A DNA stretch of 64,000 nucleotides from the NCBI RefSeq assembly GCF_010645065.1, contig NZ_JAADZW010000001.1, positions 310,001 through 374,000 of the forward strand. Reading direction: 5' to 3'. The DNA comes from Flavobacterium fluviatile. Its GTDB lineage: Bacteria; Bacteroidota; Bacteroidia; Flavobacteriales; Flavobacteriaceae. Shown piece after piece: positions 17,665-27,500 of this stretch (position 1 is its first letter; each line of letters begins with the position of its first letter). A program made the translations under genes and the position numbers. Under the pieces are notes generated by a model. The model saw only the letters and a program-made list of their open reading frames with translations. It searched no databases and was not told the origin of the DNA.

Positions 17665-19146
17665 ATGATTAATAATATGAAAAAAAGAGTTTTGGTTGTC
17701 ATGACCTATCTAGGTTGTACTTTGGGTATGATGGCTCAAGAAAAACCGAATGTTGTGGTTTTTTTAGTTGATGATTTGCGTACCGAATTAGGTTGTTATG
17801 GCAATCCAATAGTGAAAAGCCCTAATATTGATGCCTTGGCCAAAGAGGGGGTGTTGTTTCAAAAGGCCTACGCCCAGCAAGCCCTTTGTGCACCTTCTCG
17901 GATGAGTATATTGTCAGGTTTGCGCCCTGAAACTATCGGGATTTATTCGTTATTTACACCGTTTCGTTCTGTTCATAAGGAGGTGGTTACTTTGCCTCAA
18001 TTTTTTAAAGCCAATGGATACCAGACAGTCAGTGTAGGGAAGGTCTACCATCACGGTTTTGATGATAAAGAGAGTTGGAGTATTCTGTTTCCGAAAGAAA
18101 GCAATTCTTGGGTAAAGCCCGAAAACCTAGCTTTAATTGAGCGTCTAAAAAAATCAGGAAAAGGCAGTAATGGACCAGCCTATGAATGTGAAGAGGTAGA
18201 AGATGAAGCTTATAAAGACGGTCGTGCGGTAAAAAATGCAATTGAAACACTTGAAAAGTTGAAAAACGATAAGTTTATGATGGTAGTAGGACTGACCAAA
18301 CCCCATTTGCCTTTTAATGTGCCAAAAAAATATTGGGATTTATACAATAAAGAAGATTTTAAAGTCCCTTCAAAAGAAGAACCAAAGGATATGTACAAAT
18401 TAGCACTGACCAATTGGGGTGAACTACGTGGGTATTATGGCATACCGCAGGAAGGCGTTTTGGATGATGAAATGACCAAAACATTGATACATGGCTACCA
18501 TGCGAGCGTGAGTTACACCGATGCACAGGTAGGTAAGGTGATGAAGGCTTTGGAGCAACTAGACTTGCGCAAGAATACGATTGTCGTTTTTATGAGCGAC
18601 CACGGTTGGAAGTTAGGCGAATATGGTGCTTGGTGCAAACACAGTAATTTTGAATTAGATGTAAATGTACCTTTAATTATTAGCAGAGAAACGGGCTATA
18701 AAAACAGAGCGACCAATGCCAAATCCAATGCTTTAGTTGAAAATTTGGATTTATTCCCTACACTAGCCGACGCTTGCGGACTAAAAACGCATGCCTTAGA
18801 AGGAAAAAGCCTTTTACCATTGGTAAATAACCCTAATCTTAAGTGGAGTCAAGGAGCTTACAGCGTGTTTCCAAGAGGTAAAAATATCATGGGACTCACC
18901 TGTACCGATGGAACTTGGAGATACACGGAATGGTGGGACAACAAAGCAGAAAAAACAATAGATAGTGAACTTTATACTTGTAAAGAAAATTATATGGTGC
19001 GTGTCGAGAATCTTGCGAAAAACACAAAAAGTGCTAAAGAAGTAAAGCGAATGAAATTGTTGTTAGAAAAACAATATCCATTACAACTTCGATCTTCGTA
19101 TCCTCAAAATGACAAAGGGAGAAACGAAGCAGGAAGTGCTGAATAA
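17665..19146 (+). CDS. S1 sulfatase, iduronate-2-sulfatase-like
   Basis: 493 residues from the ATG at 17665; an inner ATG at 17677 (MKKRVLVV) gives a cleaner signal peptide and may be the true start. Metal site D36-D37 in [13 protein letters not shown], formylglycine motif C75-A-P-S-R79 followed by [16 protein letters not shown], and [20 protein letters not shown] for the second metal/catalytic region. Closely similar in layout to the sulfatase at 1210 and related to that at 36107, so these are probably paralogues for different linkages. Last gene of the 11517-19146 operon. Confidence 0.9.
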   Translation: MINNMKKRVLVVMTYLGCTLGMMAQEKPNVVVFLVDDLRTELGCYGNPIVKSPNIDALAKEGVLFQKAYAQQALCAPSRMSILSGLRPETIGIYSLFTPFRSVHKEVVTLPQFFKANGYQTVSVGKVYHHGFDDKESWSILFPKESNSWVKPENLALIERLKKSGKGSNGPAYECEEVEDEAYKDGRAVKNAIETLEKLKNDKFMMVVGLTKPHLPFNVPKKYWDLYNKEDFKVPSKEEPKDMYKLALTNWGELRGYYGIPQEGVLDDEMTKTLIHGYHASVSYTDAQVGKVMKALEQLDLRKNTIVVFMSDHGWKLGEYGAWCKHSNFELDVNVPLIISRETGYKNRATNAKSNALVENLDLFPTLADACGLKTHALEGKSLLPLVNNPNLKWSQGAYSVFPRGKNIMGLTCTDGTWRYTEWWDNKAEKTIDSELYTCKENYMVRVENLAKNTKSAKEVKRMKLLLEKQYPLQLRSSYPQNDKGRNEAGSAE

Positions 19147-19193
19147 TTGAGGTAACGAATACCTATTTAGCATTTAATTTTTTGATATAGGAA

Positions 19194-19226
19194 CCGAACT
19201 TTTCTTTTTGAAAGGTTCGGTTTTTT
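19194..19226 (+). terminator. Intrinsic terminator after the sulfatase/GH43 operon
   Basis: CCGAAC…TTTC at 19194 pairs with GAAAGGTTCGG (ends 19220), followed by TTTTTT. It closes the five-gene operon that starts at 11517. Confidence 0.85.
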
Positions 19227-19371
19227 GTTGTTAATTCTAAAATTCTTATGAGGATTTTATGTTTTTAAATTAACAAAAATGGGTCTAAATCTGTTTCATC
19301 TGTGCGTCAGCGTTCCAATGGTTGCTCTAGGATAATATTTTTTGCTGATTTTGATGCCTTTACAGGACAAA

Positions 19372-19407
19372 ACAGGATATAGGAATAATTGTTTGATGAT
19401 AATTTTG
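19372..19407 (+). promoter_or_regulatory. CAGGA-type regulon promoter 4
   Basis: The region contains two CAGGA units (19363 and 19373). The second, ACAGGATATA from 19372, lies exactly 28 nt before a perfect -7 box TAATTTTG at 19400. Predicted transcription start near 19413, leaving a ~165-nt leader. Confidence 0.7.
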
Positions 19408-19515
19408 GTTGGCTGAATTAAAATGATGAAAAGTATTGTTTTCTAGATTAATATGCGCTGTTAACAAGAGGTGTCCTCATTTAAGTAACTGAAAGAATTT
19501 AGTTTGCCGATTTTT

Positions 19516-19546
19516 AATCAAAAGATTCATTGGCGCTTGATTTTTT
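19516..19546 (+). terminator. Terminator-like hairpin in the leader of the lyase gene
   Basis: AATCAA (19516-19521) can pair with TTGATT (19537-19542), running into six T. It lies between regulon promoter 4 and the start at 19580, so it could attenuate transcription. The stem is only six pairs, so weak. Confidence 0.3.
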
Positions 19547-19579
19547 AAACCCAAAACTAAAAAAAACTAAACCTAAATT

Positions 19580-22315
19580 ATGAAATGGAAGACCAAAATG
19601 AGAATAACTGTTTTTTTAGTTCTTATTCTATCTCTACCGTCAATTGCACAGAGTTTGCAACACCCTACTATTTATGCAACAGCAGCAGAGCGCCCACAAA
19701 TATTGAGTAAAATAAGTTCCAATAGTTGGGCTAATAGCATGGTGAATTCAATGAAATCAAACGTTGATTCTAAAATTACCACACATAGTACAAATCCCGC
19801 TGCAATCTTTAGTACGGTAGATTTTTTTCCTGCTAACGATGCAAATTCGGAGGCTTACGCTTCTCCTTACACTTCAGCTCACGGAAAAGTATTATCTACA
19901 GCTGCTTATTCGGCCATGCTGTATTATATTACTGAAGATGTCAAGTACGCCAGTTTTTCGGCTGATATTTTGAATTATTATTTTGATAATTTATCGAATC
20001 GTACACTCGCTACAACAACTATTAGTGGAAACTATTTTTACGATCCTCGTACTACTTATGCACAATTGGCTGTGGCTTATGATTTTGTTTATAATTATCT
20101 AAAAACACCAGGAATAACGGTTTATAACAAAGCTACAAATACTCGTGTACCTTACGATCATACACGAGCACAAACTGTGATTAGAAACATTGCTGGAAAT
20201 ACCTTAAAAGAATCAGGAGGTTTGGATACGCAAGGAAGTATTGTGTCAAACCACCCCGTTTTGACAGCACCTGGTTCCTTATTTTCCATTTTATGTGTTG
20301 AAGATGATATCGAAAGAGAACGTATGTTCACACTTTTTTGGGATCGCGGTACTAAGCGTCAAAATTCTTTTACCAAAACCATTCTAAAAATGTTTACGGA
20401 ACAGGCGCTTTGGCCTGAATCAGTAAGTTATGGGTTTATGTCTAATGTTCAATTGATATTAAATTTAGTTGACAGAGTGAAACCGCAACTAAATGCTGGT
20501 GCTAATAATATCAAATTATTTGAAAGTGCTTCTTTATTGGAGAATTTAAGGCTTCCTAATAGAAACTTTGTACGTTACGGTGACTCACATAGAACTAGTG
20601 ATGGTACGGACGAAATTAGTAGGTACGCGTTAAATTTTGCAAAAAGACGCGGTTATACCAATATACAAACGCAGGCAGAAATAGCATTAAAACAAAGTTT
20701 TCCTACCACAAATGGGTATAATACTAGTGTGCCTGCTACAGGTTTTGAAAATTATGTTGCCTTGGATTTGTTTTGGGGTGAACCACTGCCTAATACTTCT
20801 GTTGTAGCATTTGATTATAAACCAACAGTTATAATAAACCACGCGGGAGTAGCCTTGCAACGTAACTATGTTACCACCAATAATACGGAATATGGTTTGT
20901 GCGGCATCATTGGTGGGGCACATTATGTACATGCGCATTGTGCTGGAATTTCGATGGAATTGTATGGAGCGGGTGACGTTATGGCTGCAAATGGAGGCTT
21001 ACCTCCTTCATTAGCAGAAAGACAAACTTTGCCTTTTCAAGGGTATTTTAACAAATATGCAGGCAACAACACGGTTATCGTTAACGGTACTTCTCACGGC
21101 GCATCGAAAGCGGGTGCATGGGGGAATGATAAATTTTTATACCAAGATCCTGTTGTGAATATAGCGTCAGAACCAAAACATTTAGAGAATCCATTGAGTG
21201 CTAATTTTAGTTTTGCCACTCAGTTTATGGATGATAATGTTAATAATTGTGATCAGCAACGTACCCTAAGTACTATTCGTACCAGTGCTACTTCAGGTTA
21301 TTATTTTGATTTATTCCGTTCAAAATCATTAGGCACAAATAATTTTCATGATTATATCTACCATAATGTTGGTGATGCAACCAGTCTTAAGGATGCTTCT
21401 AATAATACCCTTGTGGTTAGACCAACTACAAAATATCAAGTCGTGGTCAATGATTCGCAACAATCGCCAGGCTGGTTACAATATGAAAATACTGAGTCAA
21501 CAGTAGGAATTAATGATGCCGTTAAAATTCGTTTTGACCTTACTACAACGAATAAATACATGCACATGCTACTGCCTGCTGGTGTAACAAGAGAATATAC
21601 GAAAGCGCTAGGACCAGCTACTTACGAGGCTAACAATGGGTATGTGAGTAAGAAAACGCAAATCATAGCTGTTAGACAAACAGGGGAGGCATGGAACAAA
21701 CCGTTTATCTCAATATTAGAACCTTCTTCTAATGCTACTGCAACGGTACAATCAGTAGAGAATGTTACGGTTAATAATATAATTGTAGGAGCTATTGTCA
21801 AAAGTAAATTAGCCGATAGGGAAACCACAGATTATATTATTTGTAATGAAAATAATACTGGAGATATTAGTCTTCCGCAACTGAATCTGACTTTCAAAGG
21901 ACGTTTTGCTATTGTTCGAACAGAAGTAAAGACCGATAAAAAAGATATTACGCTTTATATTGGAGAAGGAACACAACTTAATTTTGAAAAATACGCTCTT
22001 ACAGGGGATATCGATAAAAAAGGACTTTTGGAGGTTAAGGATGTTAGTTTAGCGGTTTCTTCTTTTGATAAAAGTAATAGAATTGAAATCTTTCCCAATC
22101 CTGCAAAAGGAGTATTTAAAATTCAAACAAATGAACTAATTTGGAAAAAACTAACCATCTATGATATGCAAGGTAAAAAAGTATATCAAAACACATCAGG
22201 TCAAGCGACACTTTTGTTAAATACAGAAGAGCATAAATTGAAGGCGGGAGTCTATATTGTGGAATTTGTTGACAACCAAAACAAAAGATGTAGTTCTAAA
22301 TTAGTGGTAAAATAA
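19580..22315 (+). CDS. Heparinase II/III-like polysaccharide lyase with T9SS tail (candidate PL40 ulvan lyase)
   Basis: 911 residues. Signal peptide (…LPSIAQ), then an (alpha/alpha)-toroid domain (about 25-400), then a heparinase II/III-type beta-sandwich with YGLCGIIGGAHYVHAHCAGI (H448, H451, H453) and an AGNNTVIVNGTSHG segment. Residues about 838-911 (IEIFPNPAKGVFKI…AGVYIVEFVD…LVVK) are a Por-secretion C-terminal sorting domain, so it should be exported by T9SS to the surface or medium and make the first cuts. Domain order and length resemble, as far as I recall, the PL40 ulvan lyase of Formosa agariphila; this needs a search. A paralogue without the tail lies at 37692. Single-gene unit behind regulon promoter 4. 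Confidence 0.78.
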   Translation: MKWKTKMRITVFLVLILSLPSIAQSLQHPTIYATAAERPQILSKISSNSWANSMVNSMKSNVDSKITTHSTNPAAIFSTVDFFPANDANSEAYASPYTSAHGKVLSTAAYSAMLYYITEDVKYASFSADILNYYFDNLSNRTLATTTISGNYFYDPRTTYAQLAVAYDFVYNYLKTPGITVYNKATNTRVPYDHTRAQTVIRNIAGNTLKESGGLDTQGSIVSNHPVLTAPGSLFSILCVEDDIERERMFTLFWDRGTKRQNSFTKTILKMFTEQALWPESVSYGFMSNVQLILNLVDRVKPQLNAGANNIKLFESASLLENLRLPNRNFVRYGDSHRTSDGTDEISRYALNFAKRRGYTNIQTQAEIALKQSFPTTNGYNTSVPATGFENYVALDLFWGEPLPNTSVVAFDYKPTVIINHAGVALQRNYVTTNNTEYGLCGIIGGAHYVHAHCAGISMELYGAGDVMAANGGLPPSLAERQTLPFQGYFNKYAGNNTVIVNGTSHGASKAGAWGNDKFLYQDPVVNIASEPKHLENPLSANFSFATQFMDDNVNNCDQQRTLSTIRTSATSGYYFDLFRSKSLGTNNFHDYIYHNVGDATSLKDASNNTLVVRPTTKYQVVVNDSQQSPGWLQYENTESTVGINDAVKIRFDLTTTNKYMHMLLPAGVTREYTKALGPATYEANNGYVSKKTQIIAVRQTGEAWNKPFISILEPSSNATATVQSVENVTVNNIIVGAIVKSKLADRETTDYIICNENNTGDISLPQLNLTFKGRFAIVRTEVKTDKKDITLYIGEGTQLNFEKYALTGDIDKKGLLEVKDVSLAVSSFDKSNRIEIFPNPAKGVFKIQTNELIWKKLTIYDMQGKKVYQNTSGQATLLLNTEEHKLKAGVYIVEFVDNQNKRCSSKLVVK

Positions 22316-22453
22316 TTTCAATCGTAAGTTTGATAACAAACCATACTGACTTTCAATTGGATTAAGTAACATTGGATATTTATTAGAAAATTTTATTTAA
22401 AAATGAGGTGATTGCGAAAATATAATTTACAATTTACTACTTTACCCCACAAT

Positions 22454-22489
22454 ACAGGATAGACTTTAATGAAGGTAGTTTTATCTTTG
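22454..22489 (+). promoter_or_regulatory. CAGGA-type regulon promoter 5
   Basis: ACAGGATAGA begins at 22454, preceded by CAAT; the perfect -7 box TATCTTTG begins at 22482, 28 nt downstream. Predicted start near 22496, leaving a ~130-nt leader that contains a terminator-like hairpin. Confidence 0.75.
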
Positions 22490-22545
22490 ATATGGTTAGT
22501 TTAAAGAATTATTTTAATATAGTCTTTAGTTATAGTTTTTAGAAT

Positions 22546-22591
22546 AAAATCATTCTGTCTTTTTTATTATGGAAAGATGGAATGATTTTTT
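22546..22591 (+). terminator. Terminator-like hairpin in a leader: possible attenuator
   Basis: AAAATCATTC (22546-22555) pairs perfectly with GAATGATTTT (22580-22589), followed by further T; an inner CTTT/AAAG stem adds stability. It lies downstream of regulon promoter 5 and 37 nt before the start codon at 22628, so it is either an attenuator for that gene or a late terminator of the upstream lyase gene. Confidence 0.55.
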
Positions 22592-22627
22592 GGTTTATGA
22601 TTGTATTAATAACCTAATATTTGAAAG

Positions 22628-23878
22628 ATGAACATAAAACTCTTTACAAGAAATAGCTTGATTCTGTTTGTTTTTACACTTTCAGCAACCAATATAATGG
22701 CTCAAGTGGGCAATAACAAACAATCAATAAAGACAGAATCATTACAAAAAGAGGTGCATTTTTCAACCGTAACTTATGATGAACTTCTAAAAGTAAAAAA
22801 GAAAATAACAACTGATTCCTACTACTCATTATATAAAGAAATTCTTCATGACGCAGATACCGCTTTGCTGAAAGGAACTTATTCAGTCATGCAAAAAACA
22901 CAAACGCCTGCCAGTGGCGATAAGCACGATTATTATTCGATTGGTCCCTATTGGTGGCCTGATCCTGCAAAACCTGACGGTTTGCCGTGGATAAGAAAAG
23001 ATGGAAAAGTCAACCCCTTAACAAGAGAAGGAAGTACTGATTTTGAAACCAAACAAGAAATGTTCAACAGTACGGAATCTTTGGCCTTAGCCTATTTCTT
23101 TTCGAATAAAAAACAGTATGCTACTAAAGCGCTAGAATTAATTCAGGTGTGGTTTGTTAATGAAGATACCAAAATGAATCCCAATCTCAATTTTGCTCAA
23201 GGCGTTCCGGGTGAAAATGCAGGTAGGGGAATCGGAATTATTGAATTTGCTGATGTAACTAAGGTGCTAACAGCAATTGAAATTTTAGAGTTAAACCAAC
23301 AAATGGATGGGAAGACCAGTCAAGCCTTGCGAAAATGGTTTACAGATTATGCGTATTGGTTGCAAACCAGTGAAAATGGCGTTTTTGAAAAAAATACTAA
23401 AAACAACCACGGAACGCATTACGACACGCAATTAATTCAAATTTTGTTGTTTTTAAATAAAACAGCCGAAGCCAAACAAATTTTGGAAGCTGTAAAAACA
23501 GAGCGCATTGCCAAACAAATTCAACTCAATGGAGCCCAACCTTTGGAACTAGCCAGAACCAAAGCCTTGTCGTATAGTACGATGAATTTGAGAGGTTTTA
23601 CTGAATTGGCTGTTTTAGGAAAAAAGCTGGGTGTTGATTTATGGAATTATAAGGCGGCTAATGGTGCTAGTATAATCAATGCCTTCGAATTTTTGAAACC
23701 CTACGCTAAGGGACTAAAAAAATGGGATTATAAACAAATAGCTGATGAGGAAAAAGCTATAAAAAACTTGAAAGAACTATTTGCAATGGCCGGTAGTGAA
23801 TTTAATAAGGAAGAGTATTGCCAAATAGGTAGTGATAAAAAAGCATCACTCCACTCTTTACTGCACGAATGTAATTAA
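22628..23878 (+). CDS. Alginate-lyase-fold protein (PF05426-type lyase or dehydratase)
   Basis: 416 residues with signal peptide (about 1-25, …NIMAQV). (alpha/alpha)5-6 toroid of the alginate lyase family: YSIGPYWWPDPAKPDGLPWIRKDGKVNP, the central NST-SLA block, and N259-N260-H261-G-T-H-Y265 with the Asn/His/Tyr expected in the active site. Family members act on alginate, glucuronan or other uronate polymers by beta-elimination. In an ulvan-type locus an oligosaccharide dehydratase that makes unsaturated uronate ends (as described for Formosa P29) is another possibility I cannot separate by eye. Followed 19 nt later by rhamnose mutarotase in the same unit. Confidence 0.78.
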   Translation: MNIKLFTRNSLILFVFTLSATNIMAQVGNNKQSIKTESLQKEVHFSTVTYDELLKVKKKITTDSYYSLYKEILHDADTALLKGTYSVMQKTQTPASGDKHDYYSIGPYWWPDPAKPDGLPWIRKDGKVNPLTREGSTDFETKQEMFNSTESLALAYFFSNKKQYATKALELIQVWFVNEDTKMNPNLNFAQGVPGENAGRGIGIIEFADVTKVLTAIEILELNQQMDGKTSQALRKWFTDYAYWLQTSENGVFEKNTKNNHGTHYDTQLIQILLFLNKTAEAKQILEAVKTERIAKQIQLNGAQPLELARTKALSYSTMNLRGFTELAVLGKKLGVDLWNYKAANGASIINAFEFLKPYAKGLKKWDYKQIADEEKAIKNLKELFAMAGSEFNKEEYCQIGSDKKASLHSLLHECN

Positions 23879-23897
23879 TTAACTTAAAATAAAAATC

Positions 23898-24212
23898 ATG
23901 CAAAGACTTGCCTTTAAAATGAAATTGAATCCAGGTCAAAAAGAAGCCTACATCAAGCGTCATAACGAACTTTGGCCAGAACTTCATGCGCTTTTAAAAG
24001 AAAATGGAGTGAGTGAATATTCTATTTTTTTGGATGAAGAAACTCATACACTTTTTGCTTTTCAAAAAGTTACGGGAGCTGGTGGTTCACAGGATTTAGC
24101 TTCTAATGAAATTGTAAAAAAATGGTGGGACTTTATGGCTGATATTATGGAGACAAATCCTGATAACTCGCCAGTTTCAGTACCTTTAGAAGAGTTGTTT
24201 TATATGCCTTGA
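23898..24212 (+). CDS. rhaM: L-rhamnose mutarotase
   Basis: 104 residues, the normal length for RhaM. Catalytic H22 lies in KRHNELWPEL; WWDFMADIMETNPDN…PLEELFYMP is the conserved C-terminal half. It interconverts alpha and beta anomers of L-rhamnose in the cytoplasm so that rhamnose isomerase receives its substrate. Its place right after a lyase and within a locus with GH78 and GH106-like enzymes is strong evidence that rhamnose is a main product. No other cytoplasmic rhamnose genes (isomerase, kinase, aldolase) are seen in the window. Confidence 0.93.
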   Translation: MQRLAFKMKLNPGQKEAYIKRHNELWPELHALLKENGVSEYSIFLDEETHTLFAFQKVTGAGGSQDLASNEIVKKWWDFMADIMETNPDNSPVSVPLEELFYMP

Positions 24213-24383
24213 TTTAAAATTTTGATATGTTTTAGCCTTTACTAAAAAGAAAGAAATTCCTATTTTACAAAATAGTAGATTATGATCAGATACGGATGAA
24301 TAATTATCGAAAAAAAATAAGAATTTTATCCAAAATTAATATTATGTAAGGAACTTATTAAATCAATATTAAAAAAAATAATT

Positions 24384-25121
24384 ATGGTTAAACAATTATT
24401 GGCGGTTTTAATACTAACATATATCACGTTGGGTTCTCAGAATGCATTCGCAAATAAATCCCATAAAATATTGATATTTAGTAAAACTGCGGCATTTCGT
24501 CATAAGTCTATACCAGAAGGAATAACTGCTATAAGTATGCTAGGTAAAGAAAATGGATTTGTAGTGGATACTACCTCTGATGCAGCTACGTTTTCATATA
24601 AAAAGCTTAAAGAATACAATGCAATTCTGTTTTTAAATACGACAGGAGATGTACTTAATGCTAGGCAACAAAATGCTTTTCAAAAGTATATTCAATCTGG
24701 AGGCGGCTTTATTGGGGTGCATGCTGCCTCTGATTGCGAGTTCGGTTGGACATGGTACGGAAATTTAGTAGGAGCTTATTTTAGTGCTCATCCAAAACAA
24801 CAAATGGCAACTTTAAAAGTTGTTGATGACAAACATTTGTCTACGAATTTCTTACCAAAGAATTGGAAAAGATTTGATGAGTGGTATAATTACAAATGGG
24901 TATATGAAGATTTACATATCCTTATAGAAATTGACGAAAGCAGTTATGATGCTGGTCCAGCTAAAATGGGTACTTATCACCCTATGGCTTGGTATCACAA
25001 TTACGATGGTGGTCGAGCATTTTATACAGCCTTAGGACATACAAATGAATCCTATCAGGAACCATTTTTTTTAAAACACTTGCTAGGAGGAATCAAGTAT
25101 GCAATGGGGGAAAGTAATTAA
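24384..25121 (+). CDS. ThuA-like domain protein
   Basis: 245 residues with signal peptide (about 1-24, …QNAFAN). The ThuA-like (glutamine-amidotransferase-like) fold is shown by ILIFSKTAAFRHKSIPEGI, the GGGFIGVHAASDCEFGWTWYGNLVGAYFSAHP segment and PMAWYHNYDGGRAFYTALGHTNESY. ThuA-like proteins are linked to sugar oxidation or 3-keto-glycoside metabolism in Bacteroidota, but the exact reaction is not established. It stands alone between rhaM (171 nt upstream) and the terminator at 25423. No regulon promoter was found before it, so read-through from promoter 5 is likely. Confidence 0.85.
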   Translation: MVKQLLAVLILTYITLGSQNAFANKSHKILIFSKTAAFRHKSIPEGITAISMLGKENGFVVDTTSDAATFSYKKLKEYNAILFLNTTGDVLNARQQNAFQKYIQSGGGFIGVHAASDCEFGWTWYGNLVGAYFSAHPKQQMATLKVVDDKHLSTNFLPKNWKRFDEWYNYKWVYEDLHILIEIDESSYDAGPAKMGTYHPMAWYHNYDGGRAFYTALGHTNESYQEPFFLKHLLGGIKYAMGESN

Positions 25122-25422
25122 TATACTTATTTTCTTAAATATAAGATTCCTAATTTGTTCATGGCTCATTTTTTTGGCCACAGAAAAAATTCCAAACCCC
25201 AGAATTGATTAATTTACTATTTCGGGGGTAAGAATTAAAATTAGATGCTGGTAGTATAAATGTTTTAGAAAAGGAAATGGTGTATTTTAAAAGGCACAAT
25301 AGCTAACTCAATGATAACTTTTTCAACAGGAATTTATGTAACTATAGAAATTGAATATACGAGAAAATAATAATCAAAACAAAATACTCTTCACTAAAAA
25401 ATAGGTGCTTAATTACAAAAGT

Positions 25423-25463
25423 AAACAGTCAAAAGAGATTAAATTTTTTGACTGTTTTTTTTT
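25423..25463 (+). terminator. Intrinsic terminator downstream of the ThuA gene
   Basis: AAACAGTCAAAA (25423-25434) pairs with TTTTGACTGTTT (25446-25457), followed by a run of T. A 12-bp stem about 300 nt after the ThuA stop and 25 nt before regulon promoter 6. The 25122-25422 stretch holds no gene I can support. Confidence 0.85.
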
Positions 25464-25487
25464 ACACTCAAAATGCAACCCTCTAAA

Positions 25488-25523
25488 ACAGGACAGGATT
25501 TTTTATAACATTCAATATTTTTA
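25488..25523 (+). promoter_or_regulatory. CAGGA-type regulon promoter 6 (decides the next start)
   Basis: ACAGGACAGG begins at 25488, with the same first 16 bases as copy 1; the -7 box TATTTTTA (one mismatch) begins at 25516, 28 nt downstream. Transcription should start near 25530, after the in-frame start at 25524, so the protein begins at 25557. Confidence 0.72.
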
Positions 25524-25556
25524 TTGCTAATTATTTCGTATCTAATTATTTTTATA

Positions 25557-27473
25557 ATGAAAAGAAGGTCATTTGTGCAATTATCTGTTTTGGGAAGCTT
25601 AAGCTTGATGCTACCATTGTATTCTTGTAAAGCAGCGAGTATATCTCAGGAAGGAAATCTAGTGGAAGATTTATCTCCGTTTGAAAACAATACTTTCCAA
25701 TTGTTAACCACTTGGTGTGATGCGATGATTTGGGACCAAGTGAACAACCCAAATGATAAAGTTACCCATGGCGCTTTGTATTGTCATGCTTGCGAGAAGA
25801 TTCATGGCCGCTGTCAAGAGTCTGTTTATCCATTTTTGTACATGGCCGATAAAACGGGGGATAAAAAATACCTAGAGGCCGCTATCAAAGTAATGGATTG
25901 GTCAGTGAACGTTGATTTACCAGATGGTAGTTGGACCAATATGATTGACCCAAAATCGTGGTATGGTACTACTGTATTTGGCGTAATTGCTTTAGGTGAA
26001 GCCTTACAGTATCACGGACATTTGTTGCCAAAAGAGACCAAAACAAAATGGGAGAACCGATTGAAAAGAGCAATCGATTTTGTTTTTACAAAATTTGATG
26101 ATCATTTTAGTCATATCAATTACCGCTTTACCGCTATTTATGCTCTGTCGTTTGTGGGGGATTATTTTAACGAAGAAAAATATAAAACCAGAAGTAAAGA
26201 ATTGGCTTTGCTGATTCCGAAATACTTAACAGAACCTAATAAATTATTATTTGGCGAAAATCATCCAGACGATAAAAAAAGTGCCAAAGGATTACTGCCT
26301 GTTGACATAGGATACAATGTAGAAGAAAGTTTAAATGCAGTAGTGCAATATGCGGTACATATCCAAGACGAAAAATTATTGGATTTACTAACCCAATCGT
26401 TAAACGGTCACTTAGAATTTATGCTACCTGATGGCGCTTGGGACAACAGTTTTGGAACACGACAAAACAAATGGACCTACTGGGGCAGCAGAACCACAGA
26501 TGGTTGTCAACCTGCTTTTTCATTGTTGGCGGATAGAAATCCTGCTTTTGGAACCGCTGCGGTTATGAGTACCGAATTATTGCAACGTTGTACCGTCAAA
26601 GGACTTTTAGCAGGTGGTTTGCATTATCAAACCCATGGCGTAAAACCCTGTATGCATCATACTTTTGCCCATGCAAAAAATCTAGCTTTTGTGATGGACA
26701 ATGCCGAGAAACTAAAAAAGGTCAACAAAAAAACGCCTCTACCAAGAAGTATCAATGATGGAGTGAAACACTTTTCGGAACTTGATGTTTGGTTAGCAGC
26801 CAGAGGGCCTTGGCGAAGCACCGTTTCATCCTATGACCAAATCTTTAAGAAAGAAAAATCAGTAGCAGCTACAGGAGGTTCGCTAGCGGTGTTATGGCAT
26901 GAAAAAGTAGGGCCTATATTTACCGCTAGTATGGTCGAATACTTGTTGGTAGAACCTTATAACCAACAAGAACAAGAAGGAGAAGATTTTTGCATAACTC
27001 CCCGTGTAGAGCGATTTGTCAACGGAATTTGGTACACAAACCTACAGGATTTGAAAGCTAAAGTCAGCTTCAAAGACGAAAAAGGAATCATTGATTTTAC
27101 TATTGAAACCGCCATGACCAACAATAAAAAAGAAACCCTAGCATCAGGCAGTGATTTCAAACTGAATTATCTTTTTGATAAAAATCAAACAACTATCAAA
27201 GCCCAAAGAACTACTTCCGAAGCAAATGGAGATACACTAGTATTGCCTGTTATTTCGCCTACAGGGGAGAAAGTAGTACAAGTTTCGGCTACTAAAATCG
27301 AAATTCATAAAAAAGAAGGGATTGTTGTTGTAGAATCGAGTGTGCCACTTACGATTAAAAAAACAACAAAAGAACGCATTTTTAATCAAGTACCTGGAAT
27401 GGAAGTAGTACCTGTCTTAGTATCTTTTCCTAAAAACACCAAAGAGGTTGTTTGTACAATTTCGGTTGTTTAA
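25557..27473 (+). CDS. (alpha/alpha)6-toroid lipoprotein, candidate lyase or hydrolase, unassigned
   Basis: 638 residues from the ATG chosen by promoter position. The leader MKRRSFVQLSVLGS has a twin-arginine-like start and ends in a lipobox LYSC, so it is probably a lipoprotein. The N-terminal ~400 residues have repeated helix-pair patterns (PFLYMADKTGDKKYLEAAIKVMDW, RFTAIYALSFVGDYFNEEKYKTRS) as in GH88/GH105- and lyase-type toroids. Cys/His-rich ALYCHACEKIHGRC and KPCMHHTFAHAKN could form a metal or active site. The C-terminal ~200 residues look like a beta-sandwich. I do not recognise the family; context suggests action on uronate-containing oligosaccharides. First gene of the unit that continues with a sulfatase 27 nt later. 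Confidence 0.6.
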   Translation: MKRRSFVQLSVLGSLSLMLPLYSCKAASISQEGNLVEDLSPFENNTFQLLTTWCDAMIWDQVNNPNDKVTHGALYCHACEKIHGRCQESVYPFLYMADKTGDKKYLEAAIKVMDWSVNVDLPDGSWTNMIDPKSWYGTTVFGVIALGEALQYHGHLLPKETKTKWENRLKRAIDFVFTKFDDHFSHINYRFTAIYALSFVGDYFNEEKYKTRSKELALLIPKYLTEPNKLLFGENHPDDKKSAKGLLPVDIGYNVEESLNAVVQYAVHIQDEKLLDLLTQSLNGHLEFMLPDGAWDNSFGTRQNKWTYWGSRTTDGCQPAFSLLADRNPAFGTAAVMSTELLQRCTVKGLLAGGLHYQTHGVKPCMHHTFAHAKNLAFVMDNAEKLKKVNKKTPLPRSINDGVKHFSELDVWLAARGPWRSTVSSYDQIFKKEKSVAATGGSLAVLWHEKVGPIFTASMVEYLLVEPYNQQEQEGEDFCITPRVERFVNGIWYTNLQDLKAKVSFKDEKGIIDFTIETAMTNNKKETLASGSDFKLNYLFDKNQTTIKAQRTTSEANGDTLVLPVISPTGEKVVQVSATKIEIHKKEGIVVVESSVPLTIKKTTKERIFNQVPGMEVVPVLVSFPKNTKEVVCTISVV

Positions 27474-27500
27474 TAAATTTTAATTATATACCATTAACTT

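Noticed and set aside
19362-19397. First ACAGGA at 19362 as the active element of promoter 4
   Set aside because: 28 nt downstream is TGTTTGAT, not a -7 box; the second unit at 19372 has a perfect one.
25524-25556. Longer N-terminus of the toroid lipoprotein from 25524
   Set aside because: Predicted transcription starts near 25530, after this codon; the ATG at 25557 begins a Tat-like/lipoprotein leader.
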